The translations under genes were made by a program, and so were the position numbers. Below, one piece after another: positions 36,506 through 44,992 of a stretch of 47,653 nucleotides of DNA. Origin of the DNA: an uncultured Brevundimonas sp. GTDB lineage: Bacteria > Pseudomonadota > Alphaproteobacteria > Caulobacterales > Caulobacteraceae. Below the pieces are notes generated by a model, which was not told the origin of the DNA, made no database searches, and saw only the letters and a list, made by a program, of their open reading frames with translations. Within the stretch, counting starts at the first letter, position 1, and every line of letters begins with the position of its first letter. The stretch covers positions 1 through 47,653 of the forward strand of contig NZ_CALMFB010000068.1 of assembly GCF_937863155.1 (NCBI RefSeq), read 5' to 3'.

Positions 36506-37488
36506 CCGCCACCCATGCGCGCGACCGGTTCGATCTGGTTCCCGATGCGAGCGCCGAGGCGGCCTTCGTCGACGCCCTGGCGCGCGGACGGCTGCATCAC
36601 GCCTGGCTGCTGTGCGGGCCGGAAGGGACGGGCAAGGCCAGCTTCGCCTATCGCGCCGCACGTCGCCTGCTGGGCGCCGCCCCCGATCCGGCGCGGGGCC
36701 TGCTGGGCGCGCGGCCGGATGATCCGGTCAGCCGCCTGGTCTCGGCCCAGTCGCACCCGGATCTGCTGGTGCTGGAACGGCTGGTCGAGGGCGGCAAGAC
36801 CAAGCGCAACATCTCGGTCGATCAGGCGCGCGAACTGCCCGACTTCTTCGCAAAGAGCCCGTCGCAAGCGCGGTATCGTGTCGCCATCATCGACACGGCT
36901 GACGACTTGAACCTGAATGCCGCCAACGCCTTGCTGAAGGTTCTTGAGGAGCCTCCTGAACGCGGCGTGCTGTTCCTGATCACCCATGCGCCGGGGCGTT
37001 TGCTGGCCACCATCCGTTCGCGCTGTCGGCGTCTGGGCTTTCCGGCCTGGAGCGAGGATCGGCTGGTCGAACTGGTCGCGCGCCGCACTGGCGTGGTGGG
37101 TGATGCGGGGCGTCGGGCCGCCGCCATGGCGGGCGGATCGCCCGGCCGCGCCCTGTCGCTGGCCGAAGGCCCGGTGGTCGAGGCGGACGAAATGGCCCGC
37201 GCCTGGGTCGCCGCGCCCGCCGTGGACCGGGCCGAACAGCTGGCCGTCATCGACGGCTTTCGCGGGGCCGAAGGCCAGGCGCGGTTCGACATGTTGATGG
37301 AGCGGCTGATCGCCGCCGTTCGGGAGCGGGCGCTGGACGAGGCGGCGGGGCAGGGCGCGCGCTGGGCCGAGCTGTGGACCCGGCTGTCGGACCTGCCCGA
37401 CCGGGCCTCGGGCCTGAACCTGGACAAGGGCGACGTCCTGTCCGGCGCCCTGGCGGACCTGGCGCGGACCAAGGCGATGACATGCTGA
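36502..37488 (+). CDS. holB: DNA polymerase III subunit delta prime
   Basis: Clamp-loader subunit, 328 residues. Residues ~20-215 form the AAA+-like domain with HAWLLCGPEGTGKASFAYRAA (P-loop), VDQARELPDFFAKSPSQARYRVAIID and NAANALLKVLEEPPERGVLFLITH (Walker B/sensor region), then TIRSRCRRLGF. The start is GTG 36502 overlapping the tmk stop; the open frame before it is a tmk shadow. The stop overlaps tatD by seven bases. The zinc cysteines of some delta prime proteins are not obvious here. Confidence 0.95.
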   Translation: MTATHARDRFDLVPDASAEAAFVDALARGRLHHAWLLCGPEGTGKASFAYRAARRLLGAAPDPARGLLGARPDDPVSRLVSAQSHPDLLVLERLVEGGKTKRNISVDQARELPDFFAKSPSQARYRVAIIDTADDLNLNAANALLKVLEEPPERGVLFLITHAPGRLLATIRSRCRRLGFPAWSEDRLVELVARRTGVVGDAGRRAAAMAGGSPGRALSLAEGPVVEADEMARAWVAAPAVDRAEQLAVIDGFRGAEGQARFDMLMERLIAAVRERALDEAAGQGARWAELWTRLSDLPDRASGLNLDKGDVLSGALADLARTKAMTC

Positions 37489-38267
37489 TCGACAGCCACG
37501 TCAACCTGCATGCGCCCCAGTTCGACCAGGATCGCGACGCCGTCATCGACCGCGCCCGCGCCGCCGGGGTGCGGATGATGGTCGAAATCTCCGACCGGCT
37601 GACCACCTTCGAGGCGACGCACGGCCTGGCCATGGCGCACCCCGACATCTGGTGCACGGTCGGGGTTCACCCGCACGAGGCCAAGGATGCGGCTGATCTG
37701 ACGGCGGACCATCTGCTGACCCTGGCGCAGCGGCCGCGCGTGGTCGGCGTCGGCGAATGCGGCTTGGATTTCCATTATGACCTCAGCCCGCGCGAGGTGC
37801 AGGCCCGGGTGTTCCGCCAGCATGTGGCGGCGGCGCGCACCAGTGGCCTGCCCCTGGTGATCCACACGCGCGAGGCCGACGACGTCATGGCCGGGATTCT
37901 GAAGGAGGAAATGGCCGACGGGCCGTTCCGCTTCCTGATGCATTGCTACACCAGCGGGTCGGAACTGGCGGAACTAGCGGCGGAAATGGGCGCCTGGTTC
38001 TCGGTCTCGGGCATCGCCACCTTCAAGGCGGCCGAAGAGGTGAGGGGGGTCATCCGCGCCATGCCGACCGACCGCATCATCGTCGAGACGGACTGCCCCT
38101 ATCTGGCTCCGGCGCCGCATCGCGGCCGCCGCAACGAACCGGCCTATATCGGCCATGTGCTGGACAAGCTGGCGGATATCCGGGGCTGGAGCCGGGATGA
38201 GGCCGAGGCGCGCACCACCGACGCCTTCTTCGCCCTGTTCGACCGCATCCCGCGACCGGCGGACTGA
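37482..38267 (+). CDS. tatD: TatD-family metal-dependent hydrolase
   Basis: The 261-residue hydrolase with TIM-barrel fold acts as a 3'-5' exonuclease in characterised TatD proteins. MLIDSHVNL replaces the usual HxH metal site: the first histidine is kept but the second position is Asn (DSHVNL). The later ligands VGECGLDFHYD, LVIHTREADDD-type segment, FLMHCYTSGS and ETDCPYLAPAPHRGRRNEP are present. The ATG at 37482 overlaps the holB stop by seven bases. The HxN change is read from the translation and may affect one metal. Confidence 0.93.
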   Translation: MLIDSHVNLHAPQFDQDRDAVIDRARAAGVRMMVEISDRLTTFEATHGLAMAHPDIWCTVGVHPHEAKDAADLTADHLLTLAQRPRVVGVGECGLDFHYDLSPREVQARVFRQHVAAARTSGLPLVIHTREADDVMAGILKEEMADGPFRFLMHCYTSGSELAELAAEMGAWFSVSGIATFKAAEEVRGVIRAMPTDRIIVETDCPYLAPAPHRGRRNEPAYIGHVLDKLADIRGWSRDEAEARTTDAFFALFDRIPRPAD

Positions 38268-38271
38268 AGCC

Positions 38272-39075
38272 ATGGCCGAGGTGCTGGAGATCACACTTCT
38301 GGGCAGCGGCTCGTCGGGCGGCGTGCCGCGCGGCGACGGCGACTGGGGCGTGTGCGATCCGGCCGAGCCGAAGAACCGGCGCACCCGCTGTTCGTTGCTG
38401 GTGCGGCGGCGTGGGCCGGGCGGCGAAACCACGGTGCTGATCGATACTTCGCCGGATCTGCGGGCCCAGGCCCTGGCGGCGGGCGTGACCTCGGTGGACG
38501 CCGTTCTCTATACGCACGACCATGCGGATCAGACGCACGGCGTCGATGATCTGCGGGTGTTCGCGGCGCGCAACCGGCGGCGCATTCCGGCCTGGATGGA
38601 CGCGCCGACGCGCCAGGCGATGCAGCACCGGTTCCGCTACATCTTCGAGAGCATAGCCGGCTATCCGGCCATACTGGATGCGCACGATCTGCCGCCGCAC
38701 GGCCAGGCCTGGGCCGTCGCAGGCCCGGGCGGCGCTGTCCCGGTGGTCACCTTCGACCAAGCGCACGGGCCGATCCGGTCGGTCGGCTATCGCATCGGTG
38801 ATGCCGCATATTCCAGCGACGTGTCCGACCTGGACGAATCGGCTCTGGACGCCGTGCGCGGATGCCGGCTCTGGATCGTGGACGCCTTGCGCATGACGCC
38901 GCATCCGACCCATGCGCACCTGGACAAGACCCTGGACTGGATCGAGCGCACGGGCGTTCAGCGCGCCGTGCTGACGAACCTGCATATCGACTTGGACTAC
39001 AAGGCTTTGTCGGCGATTGTTCCAGCGAATGTCGAGGTCGGTTTCGACGGCTGGAGCGCCACAATCCCGCTCTGA
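38272..39075 (+). CDS. Metallo-beta-lactamase-fold hydrolase (PhnP-like)
   Basis: The 267-residue protein with the metal-binding motif THDHADQTHG (HxHxDH), later DQAHGPI and the end motif LTNLHIDLDY. The opening LEITLLGSGSSGGVPRGDGDWGVCDP with RTRCSLLV is typical of the family found downstream of tatD in alphaproteobacteria. It resembles PhnP phosphodiesterase, but no phosphonate gene is near, so the substrate is unknown. It begins four bases after the tatD stop and is the last plus-strand gene before the AT-rich gap. Confidence 0.92.
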   Translation: MAEVLEITLLGSGSSGGVPRGDGDWGVCDPAEPKNRRTRCSLLVRRRGPGGETTVLIDTSPDLRAQALAAGVTSVDAVLYTHDHADQTHGVDDLRVFAARNRRRIPAWMDAPTRQAMQHRFRYIFESIAGYPAILDAHDLPPHGQAWAVAGPGGAVPVVTFDQAHGPIRSVGYRIGDAAYSSDVSDLDESALDAVRGCRLWIVDALRMTPHPTHAHLDKTLDWIERTGVQRAVLTNLHIDLDYKALSAIVPANVEVGFDGWSATIPL

Positions 39076-39160
39076 CTCTACATTTTATTTCGCATAATAT
39101 ATCTTAGGCGATAAATGGGTAGGCTTGCTGGTGTGCGACGTCTTGCACCCCTGTCACCCG
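39076..39160. other. AT-rich gap between two converging gene groups
   Basis: Eighty-five bases between the end of the metallo-hydrolase gene and the end of the M28 peptidase gene. The first half is strikingly AT-rich for this genome (for example CATTTTATTT and ATAATATATC) and contains the dif-like site described separately. No gene is seen. All genes for 8 kb to the left except the tRNA run right; all genes to the right run left. Confidence 0.8.
39087..39114 (+). other. dif: Candidate dif site (XerC/XerD chromosome dimer resolution)
   Basis: A 28-base site with dif layout: left arm ATTTCGCATAA (39087-39097), six-base centre TATATC and right arm TTAGGCGATAA (39104-39114). The arms form an inverted repeat (TCGCATAA/TTAGGCGA, one mismatch). 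The left arm matches the CGCATAA of the E. coli XerC side. The right arm shares TTA and other bases with TTATGTTAAAT but is diverged. GGGNAGGG octamers point toward this place from both sides. Alternatives are an operator palindrome or a terminator. Confidence 0.55.
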
Positions 39161-40531
39161 TCAGTAGCCGCCGAAGCTGCCGGCCGCGCCTGGGAACACC
39201 ACCGGGCTTTCGGTCCCGTCGTGCGCCACGGCGGCGACGCCGAAGAAATAGTTGTCGATCACCACATTCTTCAGCGTGAACTCGGTCACATCACCGGCCC
39301 AGCGGCTGTGGGTCCATTGCGGCGCGTCGGTCAGCCGCCAGTAGATGCGGTATCCGGCCAGGTTCGGCGCCTGGGCCGCCGGTGGACGTTTCCACTTCAG
39401 CGTGGTGTCGGCCGTGACCGCGCCCTCGATCGTCACCTCGGACGGCGGCGGCGGCGCCCAGGCCAGTGACGCCAGGGTCACGGCGTTCAGCGCCGTCAGC
39501 TTGGCCGCATAGTCGAAATCCACGTATTCAAGGGTGTCGCCGAAATGCCGCCCGTTCTCGTCGCGCAGATCCTGATGCTGGCGGTCATAGTGTTCGTTGG
39601 TCTCCATGATCCGCACGCCGGGCCAGCCCAGGTCGTTGAACGGCCGGTGGTGCCCCCCTCGCCCGAACCGGTCCAGGCGATAGACCATCATCACATCCAG
39701 ATTAGGCACATACTGGTCCGCCAGACGGTCGATGTAACGCGCCAGATTGCGCGGGGGGCTGTCGACCTCGCCGCCCGCAAAGCGGCGCTGGCGGGCCTCG
39801 GCCGGGGTTTCGGTGGCGCGCGTCCCCTCGGCGAAGACGCGGGCGGTGGTGTTGTCGGTCACGCCGTTGATTCCGGCCGAGTTTCCGATCATGTCGTTGT
39901 TCAGAAAGGCCTCGACGCGCCAGCCCTGCCGCTGGGCCTCGGCCGCCAGTATGGCGCCGCCGATCAGGCCGTTCTCCTCGCCCGCCAAGGCCGCATAGAC
40001 GATGGTCCCGTGAAAGCGATGGCGGCTCAGGATACGGGCGGCCTCTAGCGTGCCGGCGACGCCTGAGGCGTTGTCGTTGGCGCCGGGCGCATCGTCCGTG
40101 GCGTTCATGACATCGGTCACGCGGCTGTCGATGTCGCCCGACATGAAGACGTAGCGGTTCGGGTCGCTGGCTCCGCGCTGGATGGCGATGACGCTGACCA
40201 CCTCGGTCGGCTGGGGCACGCGCGGCCCGGTGAAGGTGTCGGAGACATAACGCACCTCCAGACAGCCCCCGCAGGCGGCCGAGATGCGCTGGAACTCCTC
40301 GAAGATCCAGCGCCGGGCCGCGCCGATGCCGCGCGTCGCGGATTCGGTTTCCGACAGGGTGTGCCGCGTGCCGAAGCCGACCAGGGTCTGGATGTCCGCC
40401 CGAATGCGCTGGGCCGACGGCGCCGTGCCGATCTCATGCAGGGCCGGAACCTCGCCGGGCGGCGGCGTCTGGGCCAACGCAGGAGTGGCCAGCATCAGGG
40501 CGACGGCGGAAACGGCGAACGGACGACGCAT
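39161..40531 (-). CDS. Secreted M28-family metallopeptidase
   Basis: A 456-residue protein with signal peptide MRRPFAVSAVALMLATPALAQ. The peptidase domain spans ~40-345. Metal-ligand regions are FMSGDIDSR (the usual HxD histidine appears replaced by Asp), PGANDNASGVAG, LAGEENGLIGG, FLNNDMIGN and GGHHRPFNDLGWPGVRI. A C-terminal domain at ~370-456 looks like fibronectin type III (PSEVTIEGAVTADTTLKWKRPP, YRIYWRLTDAPQW). Predicted aminopeptidase outside the cytoplasm. It lies downstream of lpd on the same strand and faces the dif-like gap. Confidence 0.88.
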   Translation of the reverse strand: MRRPFAVSAVALMLATPALAQTPPPGEVPALHEIGTAPSAQRIRADIQTLVGFGTRHTLSETESATRGIGAARRWIFEEFQRISAACGGCLEVRYVSDTFTGPRVPQPTEVVSVIAIQRGASDPNRYVFMSGDIDSRVTDVMNATDDAPGANDNASGVAGTLEAARILSRHRFHGTIVYAALAGEENGLIGGAILAAEAQRQGWRVEAFLNNDMIGNSAGINGVTDNTTARVFAEGTRATETPAEARQRRFAGGEVDSPPRNLARYIDRLADQYVPNLDVMMVYRLDRFGRGGHHRPFNDLGWPGVRIMETNEHYDRQHQDLRDENGRHFGDTLEYVDFDYAAKLTALNAVTLASLAWAPPPPSEVTIEGAVTADTTLKWKRPPAAQAPNLAGYRIYWRLTDAPQWTHSRWAGDVTEFTLKNVVIDNYFFGVAAVAHDGTESPVVFPGAAGSFGGY

Positions 40532-40586
40532 GGCGATACCCCTCGAATGGCCAGAGAGGATTGGTAGGCCGCCCTACCCCGCCGGT

Positions 40587-41999
40587 CTAGATGTGGATCA
40601 CGCGCCCATAGGCGTCCAGCGCCGCCTCGTGCATGGCCTCGGACATGGTGGGGTGCGGATAGACGGTGCCCATCACGTCCTCCTCGGTCGCCTCCATGGT
40701 GATGGCGGTGACATAGCCCTGAATCATCTCGGTGACTTCGGCGCCGATCATGTGGGCGCCGACCAGGGCGCCGGTCTTGTCGTCGAACAGCACCTTGACG
40801 AAGCCGTCGGTGTCGCCGGACGCAATGGCTTTGCCGTTCACCTTGAAGGGGAAGCGGCCGATCTTGACCGCCCTGCCCGCTTCCTTGGCCGCCTGTTCGG
40901 TCAGACCGACCGAGGCCACCTGGGGCTGGGCATAGGTGCAGCCGGCGATGGGCGACACGACGTGCGGGGTGGCGAACCCGGCGATATGTTCGGCGGCGTG
41001 GATGCCTTCGTGGCTGGCCTTGTGCGCCAGCCAGGGCGCGCCCGCGCAGTCGCCGATGGCGTAGAGGCCCTTCACGTTTGTCTGGCAGTGACTATCGGTC
41101 TTGATATGGCCGCGGTCCAGCTCGACGCCCAGCGCCTCCAGCCCGATGCCGTCGGTGTTGGCGGTAATGCCCACGGCCGAGATGCACACCTCGGCGGTCA
41201 GGGTTTCGGCCTTGCCGCCGGCCTCGATGGCCACGGTGACGCCCGATTTGTCCTTGGCGACCTTAGTCACCTTGGCGCCGACGCGGAATTTCATGCCGCG
41301 CTTTTCAAAGGATTTCTGGGCCGCCTTGGACACCTCCATGTCCTCGACCGGCATGATGCGGTCCATCGCCTCGACCACGGTCACGTCGCACCCCAGGGCG
41401 CGATAGAAGCTGCCGAACTCGATGCCGATGGCGCCCGAGCCGATGACGACGATCGACTTGGGCAGGAATTTCGGCGTCATGGCCTCGCGATAGGCCCAGA
41501 TACGGTCCCCGTCGGCTTCCAGTCCGATCTGCGGCAGGGCGCGGGCGCGGGCGCCGACGGCCAGCATGACCGACTTGGCCTGGACCGTGCGCGATTTGCC
41601 GTCCTTCAGGGCGATGACGACTTTCGGCGCGCCGGAAGCGCCATTGGGCCCTTTCTCCAGTTTCGCCGTGCCTTCGATGACCTCGATCTTGTTCTTTTTC
41701 ATCAGGAAGCCGACGCCGCTGTTCAGCTGCTTGGCCACCCCGCGCGAGCGCTGGATGATGGCGTCGAAGTCGAAGCCGACCTTTTCCGCCGACAGGCCGT
41801 AGTCTTTCAGGTGCGACAGGCTCTCGAACTTCTCGCCCGACTTCAGCAGGGCCTTGGTGGGGATACAGCCCCAGTTCAGGCAGATGCCGCCCAGGTTCTC
41901 GCGCTCGACGATGGCCGTCTTCAGGCCCAGCTGGCTGGCGCGGATGGCGGCGACATAGCCGCCGGGGCCCGAGCCGATGACGATGAGGTCGAAATCCAT
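40587..41999 (-). CDS. lpdA: Dihydrolipoyl dehydrogenase (E3)
   Basis: A 470-residue flavoprotein that reoxidises the lipoyl groups of pyruvate dehydrogenase. FAD motif DLIVIGSGPGGYVAAIRA, redox-active disulfide GGICLNWGCIPTKALL, NAD motif SIVVIGSGAIGIEFGSFY, second FAD motif LYAIGDCAGAPWLAHKASHEG and catalytic His/Glu in VYPHPTMSEAMHEA are complete. It lies ten bases after pdhC on the same strand, so it is the dedicated E3 of the PDH operon, although it could serve other 2-oxoacid dehydrogenases. Confidence 0.97.
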   Translation of the reverse strand: MDFDLIVIGSGPGGYVAAIRASQLGLKTAIVERENLGGICLNWGCIPTKALLKSGEKFESLSHLKDYGLSAEKVGFDFDAIIQRSRGVAKQLNSGVGFLMKKNKIEVIEGTAKLEKGPNGASGAPKVVIALKDGKSRTVQAKSVMLAVGARARALPQIGLEADGDRIWAYREAMTPKFLPKSIVVIGSGAIGIEFGSFYRALGCDVTVVEAMDRIMPVEDMEVSKAAQKSFEKRGMKFRVGAKVTKVAKDKSGVTVAIEAGGKAETLTAEVCISAVGITANTDGIGLEALGVELDRGHIKTDSHCQTNVKGLYAIGDCAGAPWLAHKASHEGIHAAEHIAGFATPHVVSPIAGCTYAQPQVASVGLTEQAAKEAGRAVKIGRFPFKVNGKAIASGDTDGFVKVLFDDKTGALVGAHMIGAEVTEMIQGYVTAITMEATEEDVMGTVYPHPTMSEAMHEAALDAYGRVIHI

Positions 42000-42009
42000 C
42001 TGATGATCC

Positions 42010-43314
42010 TCAGGCCAGCATCGTCACGGGATCTTCGATCATGGCCTTGAAGGCCTGAAGGAATTTCGCCCCCACGGCGCCGTCCACCACACGGTGATCA
42101 CAGGTCAGGGTCACGGTCATCACGGTGGCCACGGCCAGTTGCCCGTTCTTGACCACCGGGCGCTGTTCGCCGGCGCCGACGCTCATGATCGCGCCCTGCG
42201 GTTCGTTGATGATCGAGGCGAAGGCCTTGATGCCGAACATGCCTAGGTTCGAGACGCTGAAGGTGCCGCCCTGGAATTCCTCGGGCTTCAGCTTGCGGTC
42301 GCGTGCGCGCTTGGCCAGGTCTTTCGACTCCGTCGCGATCTGCGACAGGGACTTCAGCTCGGCCGAACGGATGATCGGGGTGATCAGGCCGCCGTCGATG
42401 GCCACCGCCATCGCCACATCGGCGTGGTGGTGCATGGCGATGCCTTCGGGCGTGTAGCTGGTGTTCGCCTCCGGCACGACCTTCAGGGCCATGGCCGAGG
42501 CCTTGATGACGAAGTCGTTGACCGACACCTTGACGCCCGAGGCTTCCAGCATCGCATTGACCTTGGCGCGGCTGGCCAACAGGCCGTCGATCTCGCAGTC
42601 GATGGTCAGGGGGAAGTGCGGAACGTCGCGGAAGCTGTCGGTCAGGCGCCGCGCGATGGCCTTTCGCATGCCGTCCAGCGGGATCAGGTCATAGCTGCCG
42701 GCCGGGATGCCTTGCTGTTCCAGCGACTGGACCTTGCGCGGTTCGGCGGCGGTGGTCGAAGCCGCACCCGGCGCGGCTCCGCCCTTCAGCCCCTCGACGT
42801 CGCGGCGCACGATGCGGCCGTGCGGGCCGGTGCCCTTGACCGACTTCAGATCGACGCCGCTCTGAGCGGCGATGCGCCGGGCCAGGGGCGAGGCGAAAAC
42901 GCGCGCGCCATCGGCCGCCTTCGGCGCGGGGAGCGTCGTGGACTTGCCCCCCTCCCCGGCTTCGCCGGTACTCCCCCCGGCGGGGGGAGATTTGAGGGGC
43001 GCCATTTGATCTTCCCCCTTCGGGGGAAGTGGCTGCGCCGCAGGCGCAGACGAAGGGGGCTTGGCGGCCCCTGCATCGTCACCCTTCAGCCGGGCGATGG
43101 GGGTGTTGACCTTCACGCCTTCGGAGCCTTCGGTCACCAGGATTTCGGCGATCTCGCCTTCGTCCACGGCCTCGACCTCCATGGTCGCCTTGTCGGTCTC
43201 GATCTCGGCGATGACGTCGCCGGCCTTGACCACATCGCCGGCCTTGACGTGCCATTTGGCCAGGACGCCCTCCTCCATGGTCGGAGACAGGGCGGGCATC
43301 AGGATGTCGGTCAT
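42010..43314 (-). CDS. pdhC: Pyruvate dehydrogenase E2, dihydrolipoamide acetyltransferase, with repeat-bearing linker
   Basis: The 434-residue core enzyme has one lipoyl domain (1-78, lipoyl Lys42 in ETDKATME), a long linker, the E1/E3-binding domain (~138-172, [29 protein letters not shown]) and the acyltransferase domain with the His/Asp motif CDHRVVDGA near residue 405. The linker at ~85-123 is encoded by a cluster of four hairpins (42946-43060) and reads as low-complexity Pro/Gly/Glu/Lys sequence. The start overlaps the DUF5076 stop as ATGA. A single lipoyl domain here plus one on PdhB is the alphaproteobacterial pattern. Confidence 0.97.
   Translation of the reverse strand: MTDILMPALSPTMEEGVLAKWHVKAGDVVKAGDVIAEIETDKATMEVEAVDEGEIAEILVTEGSEGVKVNTPIARLKGDDAGAAKPPSSAPAAQPLPPKGEDQMAPLKSPPAGGSTGEAGEGGKSTTLPAPKAADGARVFASPLARRIAAQSGVDLKSVKGTGPHGRIVRRDVEGLKGGAAPGAASTTAAEPRKVQSLEQQGIPAGSYDLIPLDGMRKAIARRLTDSFRDVPHFPLTIDCEIDGLLASRAKVNAMLEASGVKVSVNDFVIKASAMALKVVPEANTSYTPEGIAMHHHADVAMAVAIDGGLITPIIRSAELKSLSQIATESKDLAKRARDRKLKPEEFQGGTFSVSNLGMFGIKAFASIINEPQGAIMSVGAGEQRPVVKNGQLAVATVMTVTLTCDHRVVDGAVGAKFLQAFKAMIEDPVTMLA
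42946..43060. repeat. Four-hairpin palindromic element inserted in frame in pdhC
   Basis: Four adjacent perfect stems each have a three-base loop: CCGGC/GCCGG (42956-42968), CTCCCCCC/GGGGGGAG (42971-42989), CTTCCCCC/GGGGGAAG (43011-43029) and CTGCGCC/GGCGCAG (43033-43049). They are bounded by GCCCCCC on the left and GGGGGC on the right. The arrangement looks like a mobile palindromic repeat, and it keeps the pdhC frame open in the E2 linker. Confidence 0.85.
43074..43314 (-). repeat. Lipoyl-domain coding repeat, pdhC copy (partner 44763-44992)
   Basis: The 5' ends of pdhC and pdhB encode nearly the same lipoyl domain and are nearly identical as DNA, including third positions. An exact 50-base match links 43169-43218 with 44847-44896. 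The similarity stops at the end of the lipoyl domain. This points to domain duplication with continuing or recent gene conversion. Confidence 0.85.
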
Positions 43315-43631
43315 GCGGCGCCTCCGCCCGGCTTTTCGGTCAGAGTGTCGAACTCGGGCCCGGCCAGGGTCTGTTCCAGGCCCTTCAGGATCTGCTTGTA
43401 GCTTTCCTCACCATCCATGCCGCGCTGCATCTCATAGACGCGGGACATGTGGCGCGCGGCCTGAGCCAGAACCTCGCCGAACTTGGTCGGGTCGTTGAAG
43501 GCGGGCTTCAGCGTCATCACCGGCACGCCGCGCGACCACCACAGGCGCATGATCTCGACGGCCTGAGGATCACTGGCCACATCGGCCGGCGTGGTCAGGG
43601 CGAAATCGGGTTCGTGGGCTGCGTCGGTCAT
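43311..43631 (-). CDS. DUF5076 domain-containing protein
   Basis: A 106-residue cytoplasmic protein without signal or span, with the motif [39 protein letters not shown], which I recognise as the DUF5076 type found in alphaproteobacteria. It lies inside the PDH operon, overlapping pdhB and pdhC by four bases each, so it is made together with E1-beta and E2. Its biochemical role is unknown; the position suggests assembly or regulation of the complex. Confidence 0.85.
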   Translation of the reverse strand: MTDAAHEPDFALTTPADVASDPQAVEIMRLWWSRGVPVMTLKPAFNDPTKFGEVLAQAARHMSRVYEMQRGMDGEESYKQILKGLEQTLAGPEFDTLTEKPGGGAA

Positions 43632-44992
43632 GCCATCACCGCCTTCACGGCCTTGACGATCTTGTCCGCGCCCGGAAGCGACAGGGCCTCCAGATTGGCG
43701 GCATAGGGCAGAGGCACATCTTCCTGATGCACCCGCAGCGGCGGGGCGTCCAGATAGTCGAAGGCGTGTTCGATCACGCGGGCCACCACTTCGGCGCCCA
43801 CGCCCATCGAACCCCAGCCCTCTTCGGCCGAGACCAGACGGCTGGTCTTCTTGACGCTTTCGATGACGGTGTCGGTATCCAACGGACGCAGGGTGCGCAG
43901 GTCCACGACCTCGCAGCTGATGCCCTCGGCTTCCAGCTGTTCGGCGGCCTGAAGGGCGAAGCCCACCATGCGGCTGTGGGCCGTGATGGTGACGTCGGTC
44001 CCCTCGCGCCGGACCTTGGCCTTGCCGATCGGCAGCACCCAGTCCTCGACATCCGGCACGTCGAACTCCAGCCCGTACATCATCTCGTGTTCCAGGAAGA
44101 CGACGGGGTTGGGATCGCGGATCGCCGCCTTCAGCAGGCCCTTGGCGTCGGCCGCGTCATAGGGGGCGATGACCTTCAGGCCCGGAATCTGGGCGTACCA
44201 GGCGGAATAGTCCTGGGAATGCTGGGCCGCCACGCGGCTGGCGGCGCCGTTGGGGCCGCGGAAGACGATGGGCGCGCGGATCTGGCCGCCCGACATGTAC
44301 AGGGTCTTGGCGGCCGAGTTGATGATGTGGTCGATGGCCTGCATGCCGAAATTCCAGGTCATGAACTCAACAATCGGCTTCAGCCCGCTCATGGCCGCGC
44401 CGACGCCCAGGCCGGCGAAGCCGTGCTCGGTGATCGGGGTGTCGACCACCCGCTTCGGCCCGAACTCCTGCAGCAGTTCGCGACTGACCTTATAGGCGCC
44501 CTGATACTGGGCCACTTCCTCGCCCATCAGGAACACGGCCTCGTCGCGGCGCATCTCCTCGGCCATGGCGTCGCGCAGGGCGTCGCGGATGGTGGTCTTC
44601 ACCAGTTTGGCGTCGGCGGGAATCTCGGGGTCGCGCAGTTCGACCTTGGGCTTGACCGGCGCATCGGCGGGCGAGCCTTCGACGGGCGCGGCGGGCTCAG
44701 CCTTGGGCGTCTCGGCGGCCGGTTCGGCCTTGGGCGCGGGAGCTGCCGCGCCGCCCTCCCCGGCCATGCGGGCGATGGGGGTGTTGACCTTCACGCCCTC
44801 GGAGCCTTCGGCCACCAGGATTTCGGCGATCTCGCCTTCGTCGACTGCCTCGACCTCCATGGTCGCCTTGTCGGTCTCGATCTCGGCGATGACGTCACCG
44901 GCCTTGACCGTGTCGCCCGCCTTCACGTGCCATTTCGACAGCGTGCCCTCTTCCATGGTGGGGGACAGCGCCGGCATCAGAATGTCGGTCAC
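43628..44992 (-). CDS. pdhB: Pyruvate dehydrogenase E1 component, beta subunit with N-terminal lipoyl domain
   Basis: The 454-residue subunit begins with a lipoyl domain (1-78, Lys42 in ETDKATME). A linker rich in Ala, Pro, Lys and Glu (~80-125) precedes the E1-beta fold ([45 protein letters not shown]; later [16 protein letters not shown] and [19 protein letters not shown]). E1-beta proteins outside alphaproteobacteria usually lack the lipoyl domain. It overlaps the pdhA stop by four bases and the DUF5076 start by four. Confidence 0.97.
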   Translation of the reverse strand: MTDILMPALSPTMEEGTLSKWHVKAGDTVKAGDVIAEIETDKATMEVEAVDEGEIAEILVAEGSEGVKVNTPIARMAGEGGAAAPAPKAEPAAETPKAEPAAPVEGSPADAPVKPKVELRDPEIPADAKLVKTTIRDALRDAMAEEMRRDEAVFLMGEEVAQYQGAYKVSRELLQEFGPKRVVDTPITEHGFAGLGVGAAMSGLKPIVEFMTWNFGMQAIDHIINSAAKTLYMSGGQIRAPIVFRGPNGAASRVAAQHSQDYSAWYAQIPGLKVIAPYDAADAKGLLKAAIRDPNPVVFLEHEMMYGLEFDVPDVEDWVLPIGKAKVRREGTDVTITAHSRMVGFALQAAEQLEAEGISCEVVDLRTLRPLDTDTVIESVKKTSRLVSAEEGWGSMGVGAEVVARVIEHAFDYLDAPPLRVHQEDVPLPYAANLEALSLPGADKIVKAVKAVMA

